NCBI RefSeq assembly: GCF_003576455.2 | Contig: NZ_CP032869.1 | Location: 4,836,001 to 4,900,000, forward strand | Direction: 5' to 3' | Source of the DNA: Mucilaginibacter celer | GTDB taxonomy: Bacteria > Bacteroidota > Bacteroidia > Sphingobacteriales > Sphingobacteriaceae | Length of the DNA: 64,000 nt | Part shown: piece after piece, positions 8,791-17,888 of the stretch | Layout of the letters: the number at the start of each line of letters is the position of its first letter | Position numbering within the stretch: the stretch's first letter is position 1 | The notes under the pieces: generated by a model | Databases searched by the model: none | Seen by the model: the letters and a program-made list of their open reading frames with translations, nothing else | Told to the model about the DNA's origin: nothing | Program-made: the position numbers and the translations under genes

Positions 8791-8889
8791 ATGAAACGTC
8801 TATCTCAAAAAACAAAACAAATACAATACACCCTGGTTGATTGGGTGCTGTTTAAAGGGCCCGAGCTCTTTGTTACATTATACAGTTAA
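8791..8889 (+). CDS. Possible 32-residue small protein
   Basis: An ATG frame of 33 codons lies in the 8630-8917 gap. It encodes a basic N-terminus (MKRLSQKTKQ) followed by a hydrophobic stretch with LVDWVLFKGPELFVTLYS. It ends 28 bases before the MscS start and could be a tiny membrane peptide or a leader. I do not recognise it, and chance cannot be excluded at this length. Confidence 0.22.
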   Translation: MKRLSQKTKQIQYTLVDWVLFKGPELFVTLYS

Positions 8890-8900
8890 TATATAATTAT

Positions 8901-8908
8901 TAACTTTG
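8901..8908 (+). promoter_or_regulatory. Candidate -7 box (TAACTTTG)
   Basis: Matches TAnnTTTG and ends 9 bases before the chosen MscS ATG. A TTTG at 8869-8872 is too far (28 bases) for a standard -33 element. If the box is used, the mscS message is nearly leaderless, and the in-frame TTG at 8906 cannot be the start. Confidence 0.4.
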
Positions 8909-8917
8909 CGCCCAGTT

Positions 8918-9712
8918 ATGTTACTGGACGAATACTACTCGCAATTTCACCACTGGCTCATTAACCGCGGCCCAAGTTACTTAGGTGGAGTAATTATATT
9001 TTTTATTGGTTTATGGTTTATCAGGTGGTTGCGTAACCGCTTGCGGATGCGTATGACCCACCGGCAGGTGCACTCGTCGCTCCAACCTTTCTTTTTAAGC
9101 CTCACCATTACGGCCCTGTATGTTTTACTCGTGATCTGGGTAATGAACATTATAGGTTGGGAAATGACCATTTTCACCACCATTATCGGCGCGTTTTCGG
9201 TGGCGGCAGGTTTAGCCTTATCCGGAACGTTTCAAAATTTTGCCGGCGGTGTACTCATCCTGTTGTTAAAACCTTTTGAAGTTGATGACAGCATTGTTGC
9301 CCAGGGCCAGGATGGTAAAGTGGTATCTATCCAGATGTTTTATACCGTATTGATCACTGCCGATAACAAAACGGTGATCATCCCCAACGGTAAGCTATTT
9401 AACGAAGTTATTGTTAACGTAACCCGCGAGGGCCGCCGCCGTCTTGATTTTGAGATGCGGGTTGGCTATAATAACGATATGGAAAAGGTAAAAGCCATTA
9501 TGACCGGCGTTGTTAATGCCAGTAAGGATATTTTACATGAGCCCGCAGCCCGCGTGGGCGTAATTAGCCTGGATAATGATTGTGTGCGATTTACCGTTAA
9601 TGTTTGGGTTGATCCTGCCGAGTTTCTGAACGCCAAAATAAACCTGCAGGAAACTATGTTAAAACAACTGGCCGCAGGTGGAGTGAGTTTCCCTAAGCCG
9701 GGCAGCAATTAA
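8918..9712 (+). CDS. MscS-family small-conductance mechanosensitive channel
   Basis: A 264-residue inner-membrane channel that opens under membrane tension to release solutes. There are three hydrophobic segments: YLGGVIIFFIGLWFIRWL, a second near 60-85, and the pore helix with GLALSGTFQNFAGGVLILLLKPFEVDD. The alternating Gly/Ala and small-residue pattern is typical of MscS TM3. A beta domain (VIIPNGKLFNEVIVNVTREG) and an alpha/beta C-terminal domain follow. The ATG at 8918 is preferred to the TTG at 8906, which overlaps a promoter-like box. Confidence 0.92.
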   Translation: MLLDEYYSQFHHWLINRGPSYLGGVIIFFIGLWFIRWLRNRLRMRMTHRQVHSSLQPFFLSLTITALYVLLVIWVMNIIGWEMTIFTTIIGAFSVAAGLALSGTFQNFAGGVLILLLKPFEVDDSIVAQGQDGKVVSIQMFYTVLITADNKTVIIPNGKLFNEVIVNVTREGRRRLDFEMRVGYNNDMEKVKAIMTGVVNASKDILHEPAARVGVISLDNDCVRFTVNVWVDPAEFLNAKINLQETMLKQLAAGGVSFPKPGSN

Positions 9713-9753
9713 TTGAGTTAAGGTGAGTTCGGGATAGGAAAACAACTCCCCCA

Positions 9754-10908
9754 CTAATTAATTACCAGTTCGCCCTGAAGCCAGAACGTGCCTCTTACAA
9801 CAATATTCTGATGCATTTCGCCGGAGATAATATTTTCGGCATTCACAAAAACATCTATGATGTTATAAATCTGCCTGTCGGTATTTTCAAACATCCTGAG
9901 TGTTAAAATATAGGCGGTATTGTTTTTTGATATCGAAACCTCCTTCATTTTTACTACCCGCGCAGTAAAGTTGTACATGCTCAGCCTTTCGGTGCCTTTA
10001 AGGTCCGGAACCTTGGCAGCCTCGGTATCTATATTAAGCGATCTGAGATGCTCCTGGGGGTTAAACTCACGGATCTCGCCGGCAAAGGCCGAGATGCGAA
10101 CATTAATTTCGGTGTCGTTGAGGTATCGCTGCCTGTTAACTGCATAATCGGTTGCAAAAAAGCTTAATTCGGTATTATCTCTTCTTGTTGCTTTGATTTC
10201 GGCTTCGGTGTTAATAGCTGTGTCACCTTCCCATTCTATTACCTCGTTTGTGGTAAGTGGCATTAACGATTTGGTTGCCAGGTATGGGAAAGAATTTACA
10301 ATCTGATCATTCACTTTAATCGTCCTAAACCGGGCAGCACTGAATCGCCCGCCAAAACCACCGAATGACATTTGAAAAATCTGCGCACGATCACTAACCC
10401 TTACCGGTGGTAAAAACGACGAGTAAGAAGCCATATACGAAATTAATTCATAGGCTGATTCATCCTCGTATGTCGCCTTCCCCATAAGCATCCTGAAAAA
10501 ATCTGCATATTGCTCTCCGGGTTTGGAGTATTTACGTACCGGATAGGTAACCAAATCATCAATATGCTGCAATACTGCTACAGGTTCCATCCCGGTTGCA
10601 TCGTCTGTGTCCTGTTCCCGGGCATACCAGGCTTTGGCAACTTTTTGTGCAATATCAACTACCTCGTCGGCCTCTTTATCCTCTACATTTAGTCGTGAAA
10701 GCAGTGCTCTAACCCCGGTTGGGCTCATTTCAGACACTACAAATGCTTTAATGGCCACCAAAATATAATCAGGCTCCGGCGGCTGCGGCATTGGCGTAGC
10801 CGGGCCTGTATACCGGTACGTATCTCCTGATCCCGAACTACTTGAACTTATTTTTACAATATAAATAACCAGCCTCAACAGCACCAATAAAATCCCAATA
10901 CCACCCAT
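9754..10908 (-). CDS. Unrecognised single-TM protein, last gene of MoxR operon
   Basis: I do not recognise this 384-residue protein. One N-terminal membrane segment (GILLVLLRLVIYIVKI) is followed by a Ser/Gly/Pro linker to about residue 45, then a helical region (MSPTGVRALLSRLNVEDKEADEVVDIAQKVAKAW). The rest is mixed and beta-rich, and its last ~100 residues read like a small barrel or OB-type domain. It follows the DUF58 gene by 3 bases and is thus cotranscribed with the seven-gene operon. A role with the MoxR complex at the membrane is inferred from position only. Confidence 0.7.
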   Translation of the reverse strand: MGGIGILLVLLRLVIYIVKISSSSSGSGDTYRYTGPATPMPQPPEPDYILVAIKAFVVSEMSPTGVRALLSRLNVEDKEADEVVDIAQKVAKAWYAREQDTDDATGMEPVAVLQHIDDLVTYPVRKYSKPGEQYADFFRMLMGKATYEDESAYELISYMASYSSFLPPVRVSDRAQIFQMSFGGFGGRFSAARFRTIKVNDQIVNSFPYLATKSLMPLTTNEVIEWEGDTAINTEAEIKATRRDNTELSFFATDYAVNRQRYLNDTEINVRISAFAGEIREFNPQEHLRSLNIDTEAAKVPDLKGTERLSMYNFTARVVKMKEVSISKNNTAYILTLRMFENTDRQIYNIIDVFVNAENIISGEMHQNIVVRGTFWLQGELVIN

Positions 10909-10911
10909 ATT

Positions 10912-12258
10912 TTATATTTTTTGCCTGGCTTTAATTTCCAGGTACCTGTTTATCGTATTTACTGTTAAATTTTGCGGCGTACTTAAAATAGATTGGATGC
11001 CATGCGCGGCCAGTTCTTTTACCATTAGCTTTTTATCGTACGCAAACTTTTCGGCAATGGTTTTTATGTAGATGCCTTCAACATCAGTGGCCGGCTCTTC
11101 ACTTAGTGTTTTAAGCTCGGTGTTTTCAAAAAACACCACCAGCAACAGGTGAAACCTTGCAATCCGTTTTAAAAACGGCAGTTGCCGCTGTAAGGCCGGC
11201 ATACTTTCGTAATTGGTAAAAAACACCACCAGGCTGCGCTGTTTTATTACCCGGCGTACGGTAGTATAAAGCGCCTCCATATTGGTTTCCAGGTACCGGG
11301 TTTTTTCTTTGTATAAAACCTCCAGTATTTTATTAAGCTGGGTGTATTTGCTATCAGCAGGTACAACCGCGCCAATTTTTTCAGATACGGTGATCAACCC
11401 TGCCTTATCCTCTTTCAGCAGCGCAACATTTGATAAAACCAGGCTGGCATTGATGGCATAATCCAGCAGGCTTAAACCCTCAAAAGGCATTTTCATAGCG
11501 CGCGATTTATCGATGATGCAATAAACATGTTGCGATTTTTCGTCGGTGTACGAGTTTACCATTAAATCGCCGCGGCGGGCTGTGGCTTTCCAGTTAATGG
11601 TGCGGTAATCATCGCCGGCCACGTAGTTTTTTACCTGCTCAAACTCCAGGCTGTGGCCAATCCTTCTTATTTTTTTTATGCCGATATCGGTTAAGCGGTT
11701 GGAGATGGCCATCAGCTCATACTTACGCATTTGTAAAAAAGATGGATAAACGGGCAGCACTTCGGCCTGATTAAAATTATACCTGCGCGAAATCAGCCCC
11801 AGCGGCGATTTTACAAACACCCTGATATCGCCAAACTCATACTCGCCGCGGCGGGTAGGCCTTAACGTGTAACTAATCTGCTTGCGTTCGCGAGGTTTTA
11901 AAACCGTTTTAAACCAGATATCCCGTTGTTGAAACTGAAAAGGAATTTCATCAATAATACCCACGCTGATATTAAAGGGGTACCTATTTTCGATATAAAT
12001 GCCCAGTTCATTATCATCGCTGTTGCTTAACCGCTCCGGAGCCATCCGCCGGGCAAAAACACCTTCGCGGTTTCGGTAAAGCATCAGCAAATCAATAAAA
12101 ATCACTATCATCAACAGCCAGAACACCAGCACCGGGATCTCGCCCATCCACGGAAAAAAGAAACCCAGCAAAAACAACACAACGCTGCCTGCAAGGCAGG
12201 CAAATAGCCTGTTGCCTAAAAACAAATCCTTATAAAACAGTCCGAACAGTTTTTTCAC
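10912..12258 (-). CDS. DUF58 domain protein of MoxR operon
   Basis: A 448-residue membrane-anchored protein with two N-terminal hydrophobic segments (near 15-55), a beta-rich middle, and the DUF58 signature AGDDYRTINWKATARRGDLMVN around residues 205-230. The following vWA-like region has DKSRAM where a full MIDAS would have DxSxS, so metal binding may be altered. DUF58 proteins accompany MoxR AAA+ ATPases and probably act as their client-binding partner. It lies 9 bases after the moxR stop and 3 bases before the unknown gene. Confidence 0.9.
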   Translation of the reverse strand: MKKLFGLFYKDLFLGNRLFACLAGSVVLFLLGFFFPWMGEIPVLVFWLLMIVIFIDLLMLYRNREGVFARRMAPERLSNSDDNELGIYIENRYPFNISVGIIDEIPFQFQQRDIWFKTVLKPRERKQISYTLRPTRRGEYEFGDIRVFVKSPLGLISRRYNFNQAEVLPVYPSFLQMRKYELMAISNRLTDIGIKKIRRIGHSLEFEQVKNYVAGDDYRTINWKATARRGDLMVNSYTDEKSQHVYCIIDKSRAMKMPFEGLSLLDYAINASLVLSNVALLKEDKAGLITVSEKIGAVVPADSKYTQLNKILEVLYKEKTRYLETNMEALYTTVRRVIKQRSLVVFFTNYESMPALQRQLPFLKRIARFHLLLVVFFENTELKTLSEEPATDVEGIYIKTIAEKFAYDKKLMVKELAAHGIQSILSTPQNLTVNTINRYLEIKARQKI

Positions 12259-12267
12259 GGTGGAATC

Positions 12268-13245
12268 TTAGCGGGGCACTTCCAGTTTTTGTATAATTTG
12301 TGCTATCACCTCATCAGGTGTAACACCTTCCATTTCCTTATCGGGCGTAAGTACAATGCGGTGCCTCAACACCGGGGTTGCTACGTAAATGATATCTTCG
12401 GGCGTAACAAAATCACGCCCCCTGATAGCTGCCAGTGCCTTAGCGGCATTAATAATGGCCAGCGATGCACGCGGAGAGCCGCCAAGCTGTAAGGCTTTGC
12501 TGTTACGGGTTTCGTGAACTATTTTGGCTACAAACTCCAGTAGTTTTGTTTCAACATGCAATGCCCTTACCTGCTGCCTTACCACAACAATATCGGTCGA
12601 CGAGAGCACCGGCTGAATCCGGCTTAGCTGATCCACATTTTTTTGTTGATGCTGTTGGGCTATAATGGTAATTTCTTCGGCAAGGGTAGGGTATTTGATC
12701 TCTATTTTAAATAAAAACCTGTCAAGCTGCGCTTCAGGTAAACGGTAGGTACCTTCGTGCTCAACCGGGTTTTGGGTGGCCAGTACTGTAAATGGTTCGC
12801 CCATGGGGTAGCGGTGCCCGTCAATAGTAAGCTGCCGTTCTTCCATCACCTCAAACAAGGCCGATTGGGTTTTGGCAGGTGCACGGTTAATTTCATCTAT
12901 CAGAATGATATTGCCAAAAATTGGCCCCTGCTTAAATTCAAACTCCGTTGTTTTGGGGTTGAATACCGAAGTGCCCAGGATATCTGATGGCATCAAATCG
13001 GGCGTAAACTGGATACGCGAATAGCTGGCATCAATAGCCTTGGCAATCAGCTTGGCAGTTAGGGTTTTGGCCACGCCGGGTACACCCTCAATCAGGATAT
13101 GCCCGTCGGCCAGGATGCCCGCTATCAGCAAATCAATCGATTCGTGCTGGCCAACTATTATTTTAGCCAAGGTGGCCTTTATTTGTTCAACCGCTGTATG
13201 TAGTTTACTCAGGTCTGTTCTTTGTTCAAAAAATTCGTTTTCCAT
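12268..13245 (-). CDS. MoxR-family AAA+ ATPase
   Basis: A 325-residue AAA+ ATPase of the MoxR branch, thought to act as a chaperone for assembly or activation of protein complexes at the membrane. Walker A is GVPGVAKT and Walker B is ILIDEINRAPAKTQSALFEVMEE. Sensor 1 (LATQNPVEHEGTYRLPEAQLDRFLF) and the C-terminal lid (LGGSPRASLAIINAAKALAA) are typical. It sits in the middle of the operon, 3 bases after DUF4350 and 9 before DUF58, the classical arrangement. Confidence 0.95.
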   Translation of the reverse strand: MENEFFEQRTDLSKLHTAVEQIKATLAKIIVGQHESIDLLIAGILADGHILIEGVPGVAKTLTAKLIAKAIDASYSRIQFTPDLMPSDILGTSVFNPKTTEFEFKQGPIFGNIILIDEINRAPAKTQSALFEVMEERQLTIDGHRYPMGEPFTVLATQNPVEHEGTYRLPEAQLDRFLFKIEIKYPTLAEEITIIAQQHQQKNVDQLSRIQPVLSSTDIVVVRQQVRALHVETKLLEFVAKIVHETRNSKALQLGGSPRASLAIINAAKALAAIRGRDFVTPEDIIYVATPVLRHRIVLTPDKEMEGVTPDEVIAQIIQKLEVPR

Positions 13246-13248
13246 GTT

Positions 13249-14421
13249 CTACCTGGATTTGATATAAAATTGTTCAATAAGGTGGTTTAGTCTGATCAGT
13301 TCATGATCGGTAATATGTCCGTGCGTGCTTACAAAGTAAAGCGCGGTGGTAAGTTCCTGTATAAATGTAAGCTCAATGCCTGTTTTTTGCGATAAGGCTT
13401 CCATAAACTCCTTATCAAGTTTGCTTGTATTGATCTTGTATTTTTCGCGGATATGTCCTAACAGGTAAATTGTTTTTTTATGGGCGATATTAGCATTATT
13501 CCGTTTTTCATAATATACCTGGCCAACCACGTTCACAAACTCCAGCGTGGTGTTTTGCAACGGCTCGATAACCGGGATGATCCTTTGCCTGCGTTTAACC
13601 TCGTATATCACAAAAAGCAACAAACTGAAAATTGCGAGATAATAAGCCCACTGCAATGATGGATTATTAAAAAATACCCGCATAGGCGATTCATCCTCCG
13701 GGATATCGCCGTTTTGAAACTGATCCCAGTAAACATTTTTTGCCGGCGGCAGGTAGGATAACGCTTTTTGCGCATAGTCGGCCCCCTGCGGTGTTAATAG
13801 GCTATAATTGGTAAAAACAAGCGGTGTTGAACATAGCACCAGTTGCCCCTTGCCAAACTTATAACTTAAAAGTGTACTATGCTCATAATGGTTCATGCCC
13901 AGCACCACGGCTTTTGCGGTATCGTACGAATCAAAATACTGGTTGGTTATATCCCGGTTAAACTTATAATCCGCAGCGCGCTTAAGTTTATTATTTACAA
14001 AGTTGATCGACGTATTTTTCGATGCATACTCGGCCCTCGAACTGATGTTCAGCGTATCGGCTATCTGTCCCCGCCAGTCAAATGCCGACATAAAAACAGT
14101 ATTGCCAGCGTTTATATACTTCAGCATAGCCTCCACATCAAACTTGTTTAGCGTGATGCTTTTGGCCAATATAATGTAGGTACCCTTTCCCAAACTATTG
14201 CCGTGAAAGGCGTTATATATCGATTTATTGGTATTGATAACCTGCGCACCGGGGTTAATTTGCTTTAACTGATCATACAGAATATAAGTGCCGAACGGCA
14301 CTTTATCCTTATAGTACATGGTTGTTTGCCAGTTGATATCATCCGGCCTGTTGTACAACGAAACAAGGTATACGCCCAACAGCAGGCAACCGATAGTGAT
14401 GTATATTTTGAGATCTTTCAT
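13249..14421 (-). CDS. DUF4350 membrane protein
   Basis: A 390-residue protein with an N-terminal membrane helix (IYITIGCLLLGVYLVSLY) and a second near residues 268-285 (WAYYLAIFSLLLFVIYEV). The region between reads like the GATase-1-like extracytoplasmic domain of DUF4350 proteins (FGTYILYDQL, GKGTYIILAKSI, FGKGQLVLCSTPLVFTNYSLL). After the second helix is a helical cytoplasmic tail of ~100 residues. The family is found next to MoxR genes. Its stop overlaps or abuts neighbours, and its start overlaps the DUF4129 stop by one base. Confidence 0.85.
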   Translation of the reverse strand: MKDLKIYITIGCLLLGVYLVSLYNRPDDINWQTTMYYKDKVPFGTYILYDQLKQINPGAQVINTNKSIYNAFHGNSLGKGTYIILAKSITLNKFDVEAMLKYINAGNTVFMSAFDWRGQIADTLNISSRAEYASKNTSINFVNNKLKRAADYKFNRDITNQYFDSYDTAKAVVLGMNHYEHSTLLSYKFGKGQLVLCSTPLVFTNYSLLTPQGADYAQKALSYLPPAKNVYWDQFQNGDIPEDESPMRVFFNNPSLQWAYYLAIFSLLLFVIYEVKRRQRIIPVIEPLQNTTLEFVNVVGQVYYEKRNNANIAHKKTIYLLGHIREKYKINTSKLDKEFMEALSQKTGIELTFIQELTTALYFVSTHGHITDHELIRLNHLIEQFYIKSR

Positions 14422-15203
14422 TATATACTCTTTTTAAAATCGGTGAATGCTGTGTTTATTTTATTAAATGCCTGCGCGTTGATGGCAAACTCGCCGTACC
14501 ATACGTATTCAAACTGCAGGGTAAGGGTTTTAAAAAAGCGCTTTTGCTCGCTATTGCTCAACTCATCAATATAGGCGTTGTTTGTTTTTTCGGGCTGCCA
14601 TTTAATCAGGTCGGCATCGCTTAAATGCTTTAAGCTGCGCAGGTAAAGTAACCTTACCGCCAAACGATAATTATGCTGTGCTATGGCCTTTTCAATTTCG
14701 TCATCGAAGTTAATTTCGTGGATATCCTCAAACAATTCAGAATACTCCAGGTTGGCCGATGCCGGCTTGCGCCTGAAAACATTCAGCATATCTATCCCCG
14801 CCAGCTTTAACGACAGAAATACAACCCCGGCTAAACCACCAATTATTAAAAGGTATTTAAGCACATAACCAAAAACAACCCAGAACTTACTTACGTTGGT
14901 GCCAATTTTGATGGGTTTAAACAAGCTTTTAAGCCAGTTCCAAAAGCGCCGCCACAACGATGGGCTGCTTTCTACGGTATCGTTGTATTGAAATTCGGGC
15001 TGCTTTTTTAATGCCTGTATCTTTACGGTATCAAAATACCTCACGGCAATGGCAGCGGTATCCTTTTTCATTATCAAAGGGACAGCAGGTGCCGCTTTTT
15101 TGATAATTTTAGGCAGCAGCTTAACCTGCTTACCGGCAGGCTGCGCACCGTGGGCCATATTAAAAGCCAATAAAAAAGCTATTATACTAAACAGGCGGGG
15201 CAT
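14421..15203 (-). CDS. DUF4129 membrane protein
   Basis: The ATG at 15203 is chosen because it starts a signal-like sequence (MPRLFSIIAFLLAF) and follows the upstream stop by one base; a longer frame reaching 15269 would run into the previous gene. The 260-residue product has a second membrane helix (YLLIIGGLAGVVFLSLKLAG) near the middle. Its C-terminal DUF4129 region has the pattern YRLAVRLLYLRSLKHLSDADLIKW and LQFEYVWYGEFAI. The family accompanies MoxR/DUF58 operons; its molecular role is unknown. Confidence 0.88.
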   Translation of the reverse strand: MPRLFSIIAFLLAFNMAHGAQPAGKQVKLLPKIIKKAAPAVPLIMKKDTAAIAVRYFDTVKIQALKKQPEFQYNDTVESSPSLWRRFWNWLKSLFKPIKIGTNVSKFWVVFGYVLKYLLIIGGLAGVVFLSLKLAGIDMLNVFRRKPASANLEYSELFEDIHEINFDDEIEKAIAQHNYRLAVRLLYLRSLKHLSDADLIKWQPEKTNNAYIDELSNSEQKRFFKTLTLQFEYVWYGEFAINAQAFNKINTAFTDFKKSI

Positions 15204-15204
15204 A

Positions 15205-16107
15205 TTAATATTCCTCGGCAGGTAAATCATTCTCCGGCTTAATTTCGCCCAGTTTGCTAATCCGCTCAAGCAGGTTGGTGCCCTCTTTGCTTTCGGTTAA
15301 ATTAAAATAGCACAGGCTAATGGTTACTATAGGGATGATCAAAAACACCAAACACAAATGCTGTAAAACTACTGTAAGCACCGATGCCGTCATCGAAAGG
15401 TTGGTACCTTTTTGCGGGTGCATCACCATGCCTATAACATTAAACAACGCTGCCGGTAGTGTGATGGCCGTGATACAGGCGTAAATAATGATCCAGGTTA
15501 CAAGCAAAATACCAAAGGTTAACCACCAGTTATCTTTAATCAGCGTGAAACAGCGGTTAAAGGCATAGCCAAAGCTCGCATTTTCAAATACAATGATCGG
15601 GAATATTAAGGCGAATATCGGTGCCAGGTAAACACCCGGGATAAAACAAAATACAAAGCCGATTACCAAAAGGATGTTTGAAACAAATGATGCACCCAAA
15701 ATACGCCAGAAATAATATTTAATGTATCCCCAAACTTCTTCGGTAGTGGGTGGCAGATTACCTTTTTCTTTATATATGGCTACATAACTAAAGGTTGTTA
15801 CCTTTAAAACCGTTAGCGTTATCATGTAAAGTAAAATGGTTATAAAATACTCAATGCCAAATCTTTCAAAAAAAGAAGAACCATAATCAAGATTGGCCAC
15901 CGGGCCGGGGGCCATAACACCATTGGCTAAATTGACCATTTTCATCTGGAAAAAAACGGCACTTATGGTACCGGCCACCAGGAAAAAGCCGCTAAAAACA
16001 AAAAATGCTTTGAATAAAGGCTTTATATTTTGTTTAACAAAAGTAAAGGTATCGCTTATGGTTTCGCTAAAATCGCGTGTTTTGGCAAGCTCAACAGGAG
16101 GTTTCAT
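15205..16107 (-). CDS. Multi-pass membrane protein of MoxR operon
   Basis: A 300-residue integral membrane protein with about six hydrophobic segments, including LFKAFFVFSGFFLVAGTISAV and LVIGFVFCFIPGVYLAPIFALIFPIIVF. It resembles the loosely defined families of multi-pass membrane proteins seen beside SpoIIM-like genes in Bacteroidetes. It overlaps the SpoIIM-like gene by 4 bases (ATGA-type) and precedes DUF4129 by one base, so translation is coupled. No catalytic motif is visible. Confidence 0.75.
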   Translation of the reverse strand: MKPPVELAKTRDFSETISDTFTFVKQNIKPLFKAFFVFSGFFLVAGTISAVFFQMKMVNLANGVMAPGPVANLDYGSSFFERFGIEYFITILLYMITLTVLKVTTFSYVAIYKEKGNLPPTTEEVWGYIKYYFWRILGASFVSNILLVIGFVFCFIPGVYLAPIFALIFPIIVFENASFGYAFNRCFTLIKDNWWLTFGILLVTWIIIYACITAITLPAALFNVIGMVMHPQKGTNLSMTASVLTVVLQHLCLVFLIIPIVTISLCYFNLTESKEGTNLLERISKLGEIKPENDLPAEEY

Positions 16108-17054
16108 TTAAGGTTTGGGTTTTTATAAAGTTTATTAGGGTATATAATTACGTACCAGATGATAAACACCAGGCTCGCAGATAAAATGCTTACACTAAGC
16201 CACAATGGCATTTCGGTGTGCCGGGTAACAAAGCCCTCAAAAAAGGCCGCTACTATTAATATTGGAATAATCCCCACTGCAATTTTCATGGCATCCTTAG
16301 CCCCCCTTTTTAACGACTCAAAACGTTTAAAGGTTTTGGGAAACAGGAAGCTATTGCCTAAAATAATGCCGGCAGCGCCTGCAATAATTATCGCCGAAAT
16401 CTCCAGTGTACCGTGAATCCAGATTACAAGTACCGATTGCACACCAAGGCCTTTACTAAAAAAATAGTACTGGAATGAGCCCAGCATAATACCGTTGCGA
16501 AACAAAAAGAACACTGAGCCGACAGAAAATATAATGCCGCTTACAAAGGTAACCAGCGAAACATAAATGTTATTGGCGGCTATACCAAAAAACATCAGCA
16601 ATTCGTTTTGCCCTTTGTATACGCCAAACGGATCGCCTTTGGCTATGTTGGCATTGGTCATGTCGATATAGTTATCGCCCATAATCAGCCTCACAAAATT
16701 CTCATCATATTTTGCCGATAAGGCTCCGATAAGGCAGAAAACAAAAAAAAACAAAAAAGCATACAACAGCTGTCTTTGATATTTTTTAAACAGCAGCGGT
16801 AATTCATATTTCCAGAAAGTAAGGAAACGGTTGCTTTTTTCTCCCTTATTTTTGTAAATGGATTGGTGAAGCCCCGCAGCAAGACCATTAAGGTAAATTG
16901 TTGTTTTTGATTTGGGATAAAAGGTTTTGGCATAAGCCAGATCATCGGTAATCTGGATAAAACGATCTGCCAGTTCATCCGGGTCATCAGTGGGTGATTG
17001 TTCAAAACTACGCCATTTGGCTTTGTTTTGCTTAACAAAAAGTGGCTCGCGCAT
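16104..17054 (-). CDS. SpoIIM-like (stage II sporulation protein M family) membrane protein
   Basis: A 316-residue protein with a ~100-residue soluble N-terminus followed by several membrane helices (LLYAFLFFFVFCLIGALSA, IYVSLVTFVSGIIFSVGSVFFLF, AIIIAGAAGIILG). The segment ending WIHGTLEISAIIIAG is the SpoIIM/DUF95 hallmark. This organism does not sporulate; the family is a general partner of RDD and MoxR genes. It is the first gene of the seven-gene operon, with a 96-base divergent intergenic region shared with the RDD gene. Confidence 0.88.
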   Translation of the reverse strand: MREPLFVKQNKAKWRSFEQSPTDDPDELADRFIQITDDLAYAKTFYPKSKTTIYLNGLAAGLHQSIYKNKGEKSNRFLTFWKYELPLLFKKYQRQLLYAFLFFFVFCLIGALSAKYDENFVRLIMGDNYIDMTNANIAKGDPFGVYKGQNELLMFFGIAANNIYVSLVTFVSGIIFSVGSVFFLFRNGIMLGSFQYYFFSKGLGVQSVLVIWIHGTLEISAIIIAGAAGIILGNSFLFPKTFKRFESLKRGAKDAMKIAVGIIPILIVAAFFEGFVTRHTEMPLWLSVSILSASLVFIIWYVIIYPNKLYKNPNLK

Positions 17055-17150
17055 TCAGTGACAGGTCATTAAATATTTTGTTAAAATAATCACAAAAGAT
17101 GTATCTGGCAACTAAAAAAAGCATATTATAGCGTATAAATTTATAATTGC

Positions 17151-17888
17151 ATGGATACCATCAGGATAACCACCAGCCAAAATATTGATATTGACTATGA
17201 AGTTGCCGGCGTTGGCGAACGAATACTTGCGCATATAATTGATATGGCGTTGTTTATAGTGATAATGCTTGCCGTTGTTTTAATAGGCCCCGCATTGGGC
17301 AGCTTATCTAAAGTTGCACTTATTGTAATGATAGCCGTTTATGCCGGTTTGTTTGTGTTTTACGATTTGATTTGCGAAATAAGCATGAACGGCCAAAGCG
17401 TAGGCAAAAAAATAATGAAGATTAAAGTGATCAGCTTAAATGGCAGCCGCCCTTCGGTAGGGCAATACCTTTTGCGCTGGTTATTCAGGATAGTTGATTT
17501 TACCTTAACCTCCGGCATTTGCGGGTTAATTTGCGTTATAGTTTCTGATAATAAGCAGCGTGTTGGCGATATGGTTGCAGGCACTACTCTTATTCGCACA
17601 GTACCGCGCACAAAAATGGATAATATTGTATTCACTACCCCCGAAGAAGATAGTTATCAGCCCGTTTTCCCTGCCGTAGCCCAGTTAGCAGATAAAGATA
17701 TTGAACTGGTGAGCGAAGTGATCAACACATACATCAAAACACGTAACCCCGTTGTGGTTTATAACATGGCCGAGCGGATAAAAAGCCACATAGGCGTTAC
17801 CCCGCCCGAGGGCATGAACGATATGCTGTTTTTACAAACCGTTATTAAAGACTATAGCCACATTATTGCTCAGGCCGAAAGTTTGTAG
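17151..17888 (+). CDS. RDD-family membrane protein
   Basis: A 245-residue protein with the RDD domain: Arg in GVGERILAHIIDMALFIVIM and the Asp-rich and Gly signatures in NGQSVGKKIMKIKV and IVSDNKQRVGDMVAGTTLIR. Three membrane segments lie within residues 30-140, with a cytoplasmic tail of ~90 residues after. RDD proteins are thought to take part in transport, but function here is unknown. It is divergent from the SpoIIM-like operon, a pairing common in this phylum. Its 3' end overlaps the opposing DUF2752 gene by 19 bases. Confidence 0.9.
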   Translation: MDTIRITTSQNIDIDYEVAGVGERILAHIIDMALFIVIMLAVVLIGPALGSLSKVALIVMIAVYAGLFVFYDLICEISMNGQSVGKKIMKIKVISLNGSRPSVGQYLLRWLFRIVDFTLTSGICGLICVIVSDNKQRVGDMVAGTTLIRTVPRTKMDNIVFTTPEEDSYQPVFPAVAQLADKDIELVSEVINTYIKTRNPVVVYNMAERIKSHIGVTPPEGMNDMLFLQTVIKDYSHIIAQAESL

